Source: Ailurus styani (lineage: Eukaryota > Chordata > Mammalia > Carnivora > Ailuridae). From it: a stretch of DNA of 64,000 nt. The notes under the pieces were generated by a model. The model had not been told where the DNA came from, did not search any database, and saw nothing but the letters and a program-made list of their open reading frames with translations. Of the stretch, positions 10,640 through 21,470 are shown piece by piece. Within the stretch, counting starts at the first letter, position 1. Each line of letters opens with the position of its first letter. Made by a program: the position numbers and the translations under genes. The stretch spans positions 1 to 64,000 of the forward strand of contig LNAC01001840.1 in assembly GCA_002007465.1 (NCBI GenBank). The letters are read 5' to 3'.

Positions 10640-10800
10640 ATTATGTGCTAGAAAATTATATAATCCTTGCAACTATACTCTGAGAAAGGTGCTTTTATCC
10701 CCATCATTTTACAGATGAGGAGGTTGAGGCTTACAGAGGTGAACTAACTTGAAAGAGGTCACACAGCAGCAGCCTGACAAGACTCCAGTGCTTAAGTATG
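10640..10800 (-). repeat. MIR SINE remnant
   Basis: Antisense MIR core and tail: 'ccccatcattttacagatg', 'aggttgaggcttacagagg', 'gaggtcacacagcagcagc'. An ancient mammal-wide tRNA-derived SINE. Confidence 0.85.
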
Positions 10801-10826
10801 TATCTACTCAAAATCAGGGTTCTTTT

Positions 10827-11021
10827 TTATTATTTTTTTAAAGATTTTATTTTATTTATTTGAGAGAGAGAGAGAGCACAAGCAGGGGGAGGAGCAAAAG
10901 GAGAGGGAGAAACAGGCTCCCCCCTGAGCAGGGAGCCCAATGTGTGACTCGATCCCAGGACCCTGAGATCATGACCTGACCCAAAGGCAGACATGTAACT
11001 GACTGAGCCACCCAGGCGTCC
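10827..11021 (-). mobile_element. Can-SINE with TSD
   Basis: T-run, 'agattttattttatttatt', GA-rich stretch, 'gagatcatgacctgaccca' and 'gagccacccaggcgtcc'. Flanked by near-identical repeats beginning 'ctcaaaatca' at 10807 and 11022, with two mismatches, so older than the copies with perfect duplications. Confidence 0.93.
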
Positions 11022-11040
11022 CTCAAAATCATTGTTCTTT

Positions 11041-11884
11041 AGCAGCAGTGAATTAGATGCTTCCAGGGCAAAATGTGGAGCCAACTCACAGAAGGTTCTT
11101 CTGTGTGGACCCACTTCATCCTTCTGTCTGTACATCCAAGATCACAGATGCTTCTCTCATGAGATTTGTCTTGAACATTTGGAAACCATCGAACTTGATG
11201 GCTAAACTTATTAGGCTGGTTGTTGGTTGAAGCCCGAGCATGGCAGGAGGTGCAATGGGAGCATGGGGATAAGGCAGAGAGAGCTTGTAACAAAATGTAC
11301 TTGGTACAGTTCTGACACTCATCGAGTGATAGAGATTCCTTAATAATTCTATCCGTGTGGGCAGAACCAGTCCATACAACGGGGATCCGGAACCATAGTG
11401 AAAATAGCCCTAAGCGGCTGGCTAGGGAGGGTGAAGAATTCCAGACCTTGTCCCTTTTTTCTCCACCTTGTGACATCTAACCACCAATTTTGTTTTCCTT
11501 CTCTAGGTCCCCTTGGGGCATATGAGGTGACAGGGTGAAAATAAAACCTCTAAAAACTTCCAAGAAACTCCTGATTCTGTGAAAGCTCAAGTAGGATGAA
11601 AAATTACTGAGAGGGGAGCTGTGTTATTCGAAGTGAATGTTCACAGTTCCGTGTCAGTAAATGGTGTCTGTAATATGCTGCTGATTCAGGTAAGGAAACA
11701 TACTGATTCCCTTCCCATCTCTATCCCCTTACATCTTGCATATGGAACTATATGGATCCAGACATTAAGAGTCTCCTTATTAACTGTGTGTCCTAGCAAT
11801 TTTCATGGATTGATTTGCCTTTCTAATTTTCTTATTTCCCCACGTGGGTGTCAGTGTTGGGCAATGGCTAAAACATGACATCTG
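11041..11884. other. Unique sequence
   Basis: No repeat recognised. Several overlapping 85-145-codon frames here show no coherent domain. Confidence 0.4.
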
Positions 11885-11965
11885 TACCTAAGTGAACTGA
11901 GTTCTAGTTCTTGGTTCTGTCACTTACTAATTGTGTGACTTGGAATAGTTCCTTTGTGCCAATTG
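11885..11965 (+). repeat. MIR SINE fragment
   Basis: Reads 'tctgtcacttactaattgt' then 'gtgacttggaatagttcct', the sense MIR core around its conserved centre. Confidence 0.7.
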
Positions 11966-12034
11966 ATAAATTCTAAATCAGAAAGTTGATTTGTGTTACC
12001 TGAAAATGTTCATTAAATATGATTTCATACACTG

Positions 12035-12470
12035 CATCAATTAGGACTTCTCAGTTGAAAATGGCAGAAGCTGAGCTCAAACTGATTTAAACAAAAAGGA
12101 GATTTTATTATCTTTTATAAATCAAATGTCTAAGACCAGTCTCAATTCAAGCATAGATAGATCCAGGTCCTCAGAAGCTTTCATCAGAATCTTTTCCCAG
12201 TTTCAGGCTTGCTTTTTCACTCATAATTTCCAGGCAACCTCTTCTCAAGGGGATGCAAGGGTGGCTAGTGGGCTTCTTAATGTCTTGCCTTGGGTCTCAT
12301 TTCCATTCCTGAGCAATTCATTGTGGTTAGAAGGATGGGGCTTGACAAGTGGCCAGGTGTGCCTGGACTTTCTTAGACAATTTGGCTTAAGGCACCCTAA
12401 AGAGGATCTTTGGATTCATACCATGTGATAATTCTTCTTGGGCAAAAATTTGAAAAACTTCTGTTGGAAA
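12035..12470. repeat. Probable ancient interspersed repeat, unclassified
   Basis: 'ctgagctcaaactgattta' followed by 'aacaaaaaggagattttatt' resembles the start of a medium-reiterated mammalian repeat (lines of the form 'ctcaaactggcttaag'). Family not identified; a 100-codon open frame within is probably chance. Confidence 0.35.
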
Positions 12471-12639
12471 ACCCCTTTGAGCTATTTCAGAGTTCTGATT
12501 TCTCACTTAGCTCCTTTGTGAAGAACAATTTCATTAATTAGAGCTGGGCAGAAAATTTACTCTGAATCTTTGGTCAAATAGCTTAAAATACTAGGCTTTG
12601 GTTATGTGCTGCTCCTAGGAGCCTACAGTGAGGTCTGAC

Positions 12640-12960
12640 CTCAAAGCACATTGATCTAGGGTACAGGAGAAATGCAAAATACAATACCAAAGTGCATTTC
12701 TCAGAAGTGGGAAATGGATGCTGTGAAGGCAAAAGTAAGCTATACCTGACAGTTACCATACCAACAGACACACAGAGCGTGTTAAAGGTTATATCTACAC
12801 CACGTTTGATAAATATTTTCAAATACCTATGGCAGATAAGGCATTGTCCTAGACACCAGAGATAAAATAACAGAGAGTCCTCAAGAAGCTTAGGGTTTAG
12901 TGGGGAGAGGAGGGAAGACAGAGAGTAGACAGGTGATTTTACTTCTGTCAAGCAGTCTGT
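12640..12960. repeat. L2/MIR-class ancient repeat
   Basis: 'ggcattgtcctagacacca', 'gagataaaataacagagag' and 'aagcttagggtttagtggg' follow the order of a common ancient LINE2/MIR-related repeat ('aggcactgtgctaggc...ggagctcacagtctagtg'). Confidence 0.5.
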
Positions 12961-13569
12961 AATTTGAGCAGAAGCAGTTGCTATGGGAACTATGGCAAGG
13001 CAGCAGTGCCAGTGTTGAGACAGTAAGTAATTTCTCAGAAGAGGAGCCATCTATACTCAGCCCCCAGGGGAATGGTAGGAGTTAGTCAGATGAAAGTGGG
13101 TACTCCTCTGTGTCCACGATCTGCCTGAACTTGGAGTTCATCATCTTGTAAGACGAGGAAAGATTAGACGTCTTCAACCTAGCTCAAGGGCTATTGAATT
13201 TCTCTCTCAAAAGGGAGAAATAGAAGAGCTGGCTGAAGTATTTTGTCAAAATTTCAAAAATCTACTCCTAGTAGAATAGGAAAATGTCCTTGGTATGAAT
13301 ATTCATTTTGGGGATACCATACAAAGAACATTTTTAAGAGCACTGTCATAATTAAACTTCCCACATAGTATTTGTTTTGGATGATAGGCAAAATAAAGAT
13401 TTAAATAAATAACCAGAGGTAACAAAACATGAGACTTCTGGTCATGTATCCACTCCTGTGTTTGGTAGTGCACCTTGGTGATATGCTTGAAAAACCCCTC
13501 CCTGAACCAGTAGAACCACGTGAAATGAGAAAGGGAAATTTCTCCAAGGAAAAGTGAGAAGAGGTGTTT
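12961..13569. other. Unique sequence
   Basis: No recognised repeat or gene before the L1 insertion site. Confidence 0.4.
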
Positions 13570-13583
13570 TAAACAAGAAAAGG

Positions 13584-14505
13584 GTCAACACACAAAAATA
13601 AATAATCCAGTTAAAAATGAGCAGAAGACATAAACAGACATTTTCCAAAGAAGACATACAGATGGCCAACAGAGACATGAAAAGATGCTCAACATCACTC
13701 ATCATCAGAGAAATGCAAATCAAAACTACAATGAGATATCACTTCACACCTGTCAGAATGACTAAAATAAAAAACACAACAAACAAGTATTGGAGAGGAT
13801 GTAGAGAAAAAGGAACCCTTGTGCACTATTAGTGAGAATGCAAACTGGTACAGCCACTGTGAAAAACAGTATGGAAGTTCTTCAAAAGATTAAAAATAGA
13901 ATTGCCATATGACAAGTAATTTTACTGCTCCATAATTTTACTACTGGGTATCTACCCAAAGAACATGAAAAAACTAATTTGGAAAGATATATGCACTTCT
14001 ATATTTACTGCAACATTATTTACAATATGCAAGATATGGAAGCAACTCAAGTGTCCATTGATAGATGAATGGACAAAGAAGAGGCAGTGTACATATGCAA
14101 TGGAATATTACTCAGCCATAAAAAAGAATGAACTCTTGCCATTTGCAACAACGTGGGTGGATCTAAAGAGTATAATGCTAAGCGAAAAAAGTCAGAGAAA
14201 TACAAATACCATATGATCTCACTCCTGTAGGGAGCTTAAGAAACAAAACAAATGAGCAAAGGGAAAAAGAGAGAGAGCAAGAGAGACAAAGAAAGAGACT
14301 CTTAACTATAGAGAACAAACTGATGGTTACTAGAGGGGAGGGACTGGGGGATGGGTGAAGTAGGGGAAGGGGATCAGGAGTACACTTATCATAAAGAGCA
14401 CTGAGTAATGTATAGAACTGTCCAATTGCTGTATTGTATACCTGCAACTAATATAACACCATATACTAACTATACTAGAATTAAAATTTTAAAAATGTTT
14501 TAAAA
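13584..14505 (+). mobile_element. L1: 5'-truncated L1 (ORF2 3' end plus 3'UTR) with TSD
   Basis: About 920 bp of sense L1. It starts in the ORF2 C-terminal region, with readable remnants such as [16 protein letters not shown] (around 13640) and AMEYYSAIKKNELLPF (around 14100), passes through a G-rich 3'UTR (14334-14373) and ends A-rich. Exact 14 bp duplication 'taaacaagaaaagg' at 13570-13583 and 14506-14519. Stops and frameshifts rule out function. Its 3'UTR differs from the 658, 29019, 54056 and 61426 copies, so it is a separate subfamily. Confidence 0.95.
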
Positions 14506-14519
14506 TAAACAAGAAAAGG

Positions 14520-15954
14520 AATTCTGGCCAATGAGCAGCTACATCAGAGGTAGAATTTTGAGGGATGGAATGTGGGGTGGAATTGATTTCTTGTCAAAGA
14601 AATTTTTTGGCTACAAAACAAGATAAATCATAAAATCAAGAACTCCATGGAGAAAAGGGATTTAGTACTTCTTTTTCTTTCACTGTAAACATTCCCTGTG
14701 TTTAATATGACTAATTTAATATTTTTGATGATACTAATGAGTCAGGTTTTCTAAAAATTTTTTCCAAGGTGAAAAAGAAAATAGTAGAAAGAGCCACTAC
14801 CCATAGACTGAGCTTTAAAATGTCTTTCTCATCATCAAGGATGGTCTTATACTTAGAGGTGCATATCATAGAACCCTACAGTGTAAGAGATGGACAAAAA
14901 CTAGAAATCACCTAGTTCTGCTGTCCCATTAGTGGGATGAAAATATTGATACCAAGGGGTTTGATAGACTTCCTCAAAATCATGTGGCTAAACCTGATTT
15001 TTATGGGATGCTGTCAGTATTCATTTGAAAGTGAATCTAATGTCTATTTTCCTATTTATGGCCAACTAAGAGAAAACTAATCATCTATTGGCAATGTCTA
15101 TTAAGATATCTGGCGTTGGGAAATCTTGCTCTTTTTCCTTCTTTCAGTATCCTTCATTTATCCAGCCACCCATCCAACCAGCCTGTGAGCCAACCTGCTA
15201 GCCAGTCAGCCAATATTCAGCTATCTATCTCCTTAGTATTAAATTAAGTCTTCTCAAGAGCTAATCAAATAAAGATTAACAAGACATAGACCTTGCTCTT
15301 TGGCTTAGATCTAGGCCTAGAACTCACATTTTTTGACTTCTAGTTTAGGCACCACATTTCTTATATATTAAATGAATAGACACTGACTGTCGAGATATCA
15401 TGGGAACATGAGCCAAAAGCTTGACTGCCTTGACCTTGCCTTCTGCCTCTTACGGTTTCTGTTTCCATTTTAATTGTGCCTACCACAATGAATTAGAGTT
15501 TTCTGTACTTTGAGTTACTGGAATGAAAATTTTTGTGAAGACATATCAAAAAATAATCAAATCAAATCAAAACTACTTAGGAAAATTCTACAGTCCTGCC
15601 TTAGAAAGATCATGTGGTATTTGGGGGAAGGGATGGAAGTGATCTATTTTAGAAATACCGCTTAATGTCTTCTGCAATAACCAATGTTCTATCTTATATT
15701 ACATCTGAAAATCTAACCCTGAATGTCTCTATTGATTTTGTGAGATGGGAACCCTTGGGAGTTCTGTGTGGAAGCAGTGATATTGCTTTTGATCACAGCA
15801 AAAGGTTTGACTCGTTTGTGGTCTCTAGAATCTTAGATCTTTAGCTCTTGTACTTCTACTCTTAAGTTCTTCATCCTGATCTCCTCCACCAAACACAATC
15901 TATGGAATCTGATCCAGTGCTATGGAGGAAAACAGGACAGCCACAGTGGCCTTT
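14520..15954. other. Mostly unique sequence
   Basis: No gene. A degenerate CCA-rich simple repeat lies at about 15155-15235 ('ccagccacccatccaacca'). Around 14880-15000 there is weak resemblance to ancient MIR-type sequence, too decayed to call. Confidence 0.4.
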
Positions 15955-16125
15955 TGTCCATTCTTTGAAAATAATAAAGTCATAGTTCCTATCTCAGGGA
16001 CTTTGCATGTATTATTCTTCCTGTCAGGTAGGTTCTTAAGTCTTCACAAGGCCAGCTCATTTTTTACTCAAAGATCACCCACTCAAAGAGGATTCTCTGA
16101 CTGCTGCCCTTAAAGTGGCCATTAA
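15955..16125 (+). repeat. L2 LINE 3' region, first part
   Basis: 'tcagggactttgcatgtat', 'cacaaggccagctcatttt' and 'gaggattctctgactgctg' follow the order of the L2 consensus. The element resumes at 16535 after a MaLR-like insertion. Confidence 0.7.
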
Positions 16126-16530
16126 ACTCACAAGCATGGATTGATTTCAAAAATGAAAGCAATATTTCTTCCCTTTCTGTCTCCAAACCTCTTAACTTTT
16201 CAGCTCCTCCCATCATGAGGTGGAATCTTACAGATTTAATCTGGCCAACTGAATGACACTTAAGTTCTGCTGGAGGGTGACAGCTGATGTGGAAGAGAGC
16301 CAAGTTGTCTCAGGGTAGATCAGCTGATCTCTATACATGTAAGAGACTCAAGCCAAGATCAGTAGAGCCATTGAACCAAAATGCCGATGACCATTGATAA
16401 TTGAATGAGACTGGCTGAGTCTAGAAGAGCTAACTAGTCTGCAGCAATAATAAATGCTTGTCTTTTTAAGTCACTGAATTTTGAAATAATTAGTTACATA
16501 GTAATATCTAACTGATATATTCATCACTTT
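16126..16530 (+). mobile_element. MaLR-like LTR inserted in the L2 element
   Basis: Ends 'aataataaatgcttgtctt', 'tttaagtcactgaattttg' and 'taatatctaactgatata', the typical end of old MaLR (MLT1-group) LTRs. It separates two halves of an L2 element, which supports an insertion. Confidence 0.6.
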
Positions 16531-16534
16531 ACAG

Positions 16535-16685
16535 CTCTTATCACTATCTAAATTATCTTGTATATTTATTTATTTTTTTACTCTACCACTAAAAAGTAAG
16601 CTCTTGGTTGGTCCCAATAACTCAATGCCTAAATTAATATGTAATAATTGCTCAAGGAATATTCATTAACTGGGTAAATAAAAAG
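16535..16685 (+). repeat. L2 LINE 3' end, second part
   Basis: 'ctcttatcactatctaaat', 'aaaaagtaagctcttggtt' and 'gctcaaggaatattcatta' match the L2 3' end in order. Continuation of 15955-16125. Confidence 0.7.
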
Positions 16686-16699
16686 GAAGTCACATTCAA

Positions 16700-16830
16700 G
16701 CAGTACTATATATAAGGCACTTTATTTCTCTCTTATTTTAATCTTCCCAAGAACCCTGTGAAGAAAGTATTATTATTCCTAGTTTTCAAATGAAAAGTGA
16801 AAAAGTTAAGTAACATATATATGTGAAACA
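16700..16830 (-). repeat. MIR SINE remnant
   Basis: Antisense order: 'ataaggcactttatttctc', 'gaagaaagtattattattc', 'ttttcaaatgaaaagtgaa'. Confidence 0.6.
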
Positions 16831-17539
16831 GTTATATAAAAATAAGAGTTTACTACATGTATATATAACATCCATGGACTGACTGGACTGTTTATTGGAA
16901 TTGGAGAACATACATTGCTCAGGGACACTCTAATATTTTCAGTTGCTATTAAGTAGTATATAAATTTAATCAATATCCTGTTCCAAAGACACTTAAGAAC
17001 TAAACACTAACAAACAAAAAAAGTGTCATAAGTGCAAATTACTTGTATGCACCAACACTTTACATTTACTGACTCAATTAATAAGTGCATATTTTGACAT
17101 GTTAACTGTCGCCCCTGACAAGCAGGGAAACCCACAGTGGGCCTCAGAACTGCTGTGTTTTCTGTTAGAAGACATCATCACAGGGGAAGCTCTCAGAATC
17201 CTTGCATCTTGTTGAAAGATGGAACCTCAGGGCCTCTCTGTTTCAGGCTGAATGCAGCTTCTCTCCTCTCATAGATGTGAACCAAGAGGGTCAGGTCAAA
17301 CCTTAGGAGTAAGAATAATCTCTGTCACACTGAAAGACAAATTTTCTCTAGCCTCGTTGGATATCAGAGGTGTGGGGGGGTATTTTAGAGACAGAAATGG
17401 AGCAGGTTATGGAGTCTTTTTTTTTTTCACATTGGTATATAATTTACACACTAAATGGAAGGCCCTTGAAAGGCAGTTGCCACAACAAGAACAGTAAGTA
17501 AGGGATAAGCTGTTATGGGCCAGAGAGAGAACTGGGCGC
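16831..17539. other. Unique sequence
   Basis: No recognised repeat or coding exon; includes an A/T-rich stretch near 16850. Confidence 0.4.
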
Positions 17540-17680
17540 TCGCATTTGGGGATCTTGTTTAACCTTCACTAACATCCCCTCAAGCTTGCCACTATAACTA
17601 TATGTTTTATGCCGCAGTAAATGGAGTCTCAGAGAGGGTTTTTGGCCCAAGGTTACACAGTCTTGCCAACATCGACCTGA
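17540..17680 (-). repeat. MIR SINE remnant
   Basis: 'atggagtctcagagagggt' and 'ggcccaaggttacacagtc' are the antisense MIR core. Confidence 0.65.
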
Positions 17681-19384
17681 TAATTCCTTCCTCCTTATCT
17701 CAAATGGGTACTGCAGAATTTGCAACACTTTTATATAGTTCTCTGAAATACTCAAGTTCTTTTGACATCATCCTTCATTTTATGTATAGTTTTTGGAAAA
17801 AATATCCATCTGCAACAGTAACGGCATTTTTACTTTTATGTTGGCTACTTACCATATGAATAATTGAATTTATACTAATTTTGAGTTAGAATTTGTGTCT
17901 GACAATATAGAATGTGAAATGTCATGCTAATAGAATAAATACTCATCAAAAGTAGCACCTTCAGAGGTGTCATCTACTAGAAAATGTCCCCTCTAGGACA
18001 AAAATGATGCCCTCATTGGCTATCATATGAGTCTCACATTCAAATAAATCTGACTTTGCTATATAGTTTTCATTTAAAGTTGCTTTATCCTATTTAAAAA
18101 CATAGCCATTCATTTCTCAGTTTGCCCAGGAGGAAATAGGAAGCAAAGACAAATATCAAATCAACTAAATATTTTTTGGGACCATATGGTTATTTTAAAT
18201 AAATATTTGGTTTGAAGAATGGGTAGCATTTGAATCCACTCTTATTTTTCCTCTAACTGCTTTTCCTTGCCAAGAGAGTAGAATTAAACTTGACTTGCTC
18301 ATATTTATCCTCTAGTACTGATGATTTCCTGGATTATTTGCTGTTTGTGGCTTTGATGGCATAGTCTGCAGCCCCAGGAGGTACTGTTGCAGACAAGAGA
18401 GCTAGGGTTTAAGTCAGTTGGATGTAAGGTTTCTGTTTCTCTAATTCAGTAAGTCATTAGCCAAGAGTTTTTCCCTGAGTAATTAGTTATTCTTTTGGTT
18501 TCTCTCTCGGTGATCACTACTGTTTTCCAGTGGCCATAGACCAAAGAATCATTTTGTCTAAAAATAAATAGGAAGAAAAATGAGTGTGTCTTCCTGCATC
18601 AGCTTCAAGAATGCCCCCTTTCATGTCAATGGAATGTGGGTTGGAATGACTAAAAGATTGAATCCGATTTTTGCTTGAATCCTGATAAAATCAAGCAAAC
18701 TCTAAAATTTTAAGCTAAAAAATTAGGGCAAGATGGAAAGAAACACGTTGTGTGCTTTTGTGAAATCAGGTCAAAATGCAGCATTGTTGCAAACAAGGGG
18801 AGCAAATATGGACAAGTTGGCCTCACATGCCTCCATGAGACTGTAAACATCAGTAACAGGTAGCCAGACAAACAGAGCAATTGGAACTATGGAAACATTA
18901 CTGTTTCCAAACAAACTCTGTGCAATGACAAGCCCAGAGATCACCCACGGAGCTCTCAAACAGGGTACCAAAGAAGGAGAGGCTGCTAACTTCTAAGCAA
19001 GTAACAATAGGAAAGGAAAAACCCAGTTGGGCTGAGCTTGCCCTTCTCAGCTGGCACCAGAATAATACTGCTTGAAGAAAACAACATGAAGCATGGAAGT
19101 CAGAGAGCCACAAAGAAAAACTATACTGTAGCAAGCAGTGTGGAAATGATATAGTCTTTGTTTCTTAAAGAAATTACTGTATTTACAGTGTTATTAATGG
19201 TGTGTATTATGTCAAAACAGTCGCTAACTATGGGGTGCAGAAGTAGATGCTGTATCTGTGCATATGGTAAGGTTTTCTCTAAAGCACTGGCATTTCTCAG
19301 TAGGCTAACATGTGCAGCTGAGGATTTACATGTAGACTTAGATATGGGAGGCCTTTTCAAGATATTGCTGATTTTCTGAGTCCT
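17681..19384. other. Unique sequence, 1.7 kb
   Basis: No repeat, RNA gene or coding exon recognised. Open frames of up to 109 codons (19121-19450, minus) lack known domains. Confidence 0.45.
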
Positions 19385-19455
19385 AGAGCAAAACTTCTCA
19401 AACTTTATAATGTGCATGATACAATCACCTGAGGACTTATTCAAATTCAAGTTCT
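19385..19455 (+). repeat. MER5-like DNA transposon fragment
   Basis: 'cttctcaaactttataatg' then 'acaatcacctgaggactta' follows the start of MER5A (hAT-Charlie). Confidence 0.6.
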
Positions 19456-19574
19456 GTGTGTCCTCTGCTCTTCTGTTTCAGCTGTTCTGTCCTTTAGGCC
19501 AGTCATCTGCAGAGGCTCTCTTCGTGCTATGGGCAATGTTTGGTCCCTGGCCTGAATGTGGTCAGTTTTAACTT

Positions 19575-20058
19575 GGTGTTTGTACCAAACATTTAAAGAA
19601 TAGTTAATACCTATTCTTCTCAAACTATTCCAAAAGATAGAAAAGGAAGGAAAACTTCCAAATTTATCCTATGAAGCCAGCATTACTGTAATACCAAAAC
19701 CAGATAAAGACTCCCCTAAAAAAAGGATACAGGCCAATATCCTTGATGAACATGTATGCAAAAATTCTCAATAAAATACTAGCAAACTGAATCTAAAAAC
19801 ATATCAAAAAATCATTCATCACAATTAAATAGGATTTATTCCTGTGTTGCAAGGGTAATATAATATTCACAAATCAATCAACCTGATACATCACTTAAAT
19901 AAAAGGATAAGAACCACTTGATCATTTTAATAGATGTAGAGAGAGCATTTGACAAAGTACAACATCCATTCATGATAAAAACCCTCAACAAAGTAGGTTT
20001 GGAGGGAACATACTTCAACATGATAAAGGCCATATATGAAAAACCCATAGCTAATATC
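19575..20058 (+). mobile_element. L1: L1 ORF2 reverse-transcriptase fragment
   Basis: Encodes, in broken frame, the L1 reverse-transcriptase segment with [17 protein letters not shown] (from about 19935), matching the motif that holds the first catalytic aspartate. The fragment ends before the FADD motif and has upstream stops, so it is a pseudogene. No 3'UTR or poly(A) follows; instead the last 33 bp are repeated in inverse orientation (20082-20114). Confidence 0.85.
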
Positions 20059-20114
20059 TGTCTAAACCCATATCATTCTATGATATTAGCTATGCGTTTT
20101 TTATATGTGGCCTT
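20026..20114. repeat. Imperfect inverted repeat, 33 bp arms, 23 bp loop
   Basis: Arm 1 (20026-20058) reads 'aaggccatatatgaaaaac...'; arm 2 (20082-20114) is its reverse complement with about three mismatches. Both arms are L1 ORF2 sequence. The arrangement could form a stem-loop, or record inversion during L1 insertion. Confidence 0.85.
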
Positions 20115-20117
20115 GGA

Positions 20118-20439
20118 TGTGATAAGATGGGGAGTTTAATTAACATTGAGTGTGCCTATTGTAATATGACATAGAAAAGCCTTGGATCTATAGAAAAAAA
20201 ATTTTTTTTTGGTTTTGGTTTTTTGTTTTTTCATTGAGCATAGAAGTTACACAAAAGCAGAATTTGGTTAAATACTAGTATCTTTGTGTCAGAAGTGACC
20301 TCAGAAATCGAGAAAGTAAGCTTCTTGACTTCCCATCTAGTGCTGTTTCCACAGAGTCCAAAGGGTCTCCATTTCATGTTCAGGAGTAAATACATACCTA
20401 TCAGTAATTACTTAGAAAGCAAACTTTCTCCCATCATGT
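20118..20439. other. Unique sequence
   Basis: Contains a T/G-rich low-complexity run near 20200-20235; otherwise nothing recognised. Confidence 0.4.
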
Positions 20440-20957
20440 GTATTAGTTTCCTGTGGCTGCTATAACAAATGATCACAAACATGTTGGTTTAATACAACAA
20501 AAATGTATACTTTTACAGTTATGTGGGCTAGAATTCCAAAATCCTTATTTTTGGACTGAAATCATGGTGTCCACCTTGATAGAGGAGAGCCATGCTCTCT
20601 CCAGAGGCTTTGGGGGAGAATTCATCCCTTGCCTCTTCCAGCTTCTGGTAGTGGCCATCATTCCTTGGTTTGTAGGCACACCACTCCAGTCTTCAAAGCC
20701 AGTGTCTTCAAATTGCTCTCTACTCTATTTTCATATTGCCTTCTCTGTGTGACTGTGTGCATCTGCATCTGTCGTTCTTTTACAGAGACACTTGTGATTG
20801 CATTTAGAAACCATCCAATTTTCCATGATGGTCTCCTCACCTGAAGACCCTTAATCACATCTACAAAGACCCTTTTTTCCAAACAGGGTAACATGTACAG
20901 ATTCCAGGGATTAGGACCCAATATCTTTGGGGGCTTTTATTCAGCCTGTCACACACA
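20440..20957 (-). mobile_element. MaLR-type solitary LTR (MLT1-like), antisense
   Basis: Opens 'tattagtttcctgtggctg', continues 'ttgcctcttccagcttctg' and 'aatcacatctacaaagacc', and closes near 'ttcagcctgtcacac'. This is the reverse order of the LTR family seen at 3075-3438. Flanking coding-like frames derive from it. Confidence 0.8.
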
Positions 20958-21269
20958 GCCAACTACTGCTTGGAAAGTTTACCGACATGGTAAGGCAGGA
21001 TTAAGACAAGCTGTCCCAAGACAGTTGTCAGCTATAATACTGAGCCAGTCATTCATGTGCCACTGGTACAGTGCAGATCAATTTCTCAGATGCACATGAA
21101 GATTCGCTCTATTACTATGGCGTGTATAGATGGCATTGAGTGCAATGGGATTTAGGTTGTTGGGCACTGTGTTTACACAGGTTGCCTCTTAGAGTCCAGC
21201 GAAAGAGCAGTGCCCTATCTTGCAAACCAAAAGCTCTTCCCGTAGGACAAGAAAAACCTCAGTTGTTAT
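20958..21269. other. Unique sequence
   Basis: Nothing recognised. Confidence 0.4.
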
Positions 21270-21470
21270 TTAAAATTTTTAAATGCTTTTTTTGAAATAA
21301 CCCTAGGTACACATGAAATTGCAAAGAAATGTACCCAGAGACCCCTTGTACTCAGCCTGCCCCAGTGCTAACATCTTGCATCACTATAGCTCAATATCAA
21401 AACCAGGAATTTGACATTGATATAATCCACATAGCTTGTTCAGAAGATCCCTATTTTTAACTGACCACAT
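21270..21470 (-). repeat. Ancient L1 3'UTR remnant
   Basis: 'atgaaattgcaaagaaatg', 'tgctaacatcttgcatcac' and 'ccaggaatttgacattgat' follow old L1M antisense 3'UTR. Confidence 0.5.

Noticed and set aside
15155..15235. CCA-rich tandem array as a coding or regulatory repeat
   Set aside because: Degenerate low-complexity sequence with variable units and stops in all frames.
19918..20139. Reverse-transcriptase-like open frame as a gene
   Set aside because: A fragment of L1 ORF2 without the FADD motif, with upstream stops and an inverted repeat at its end.
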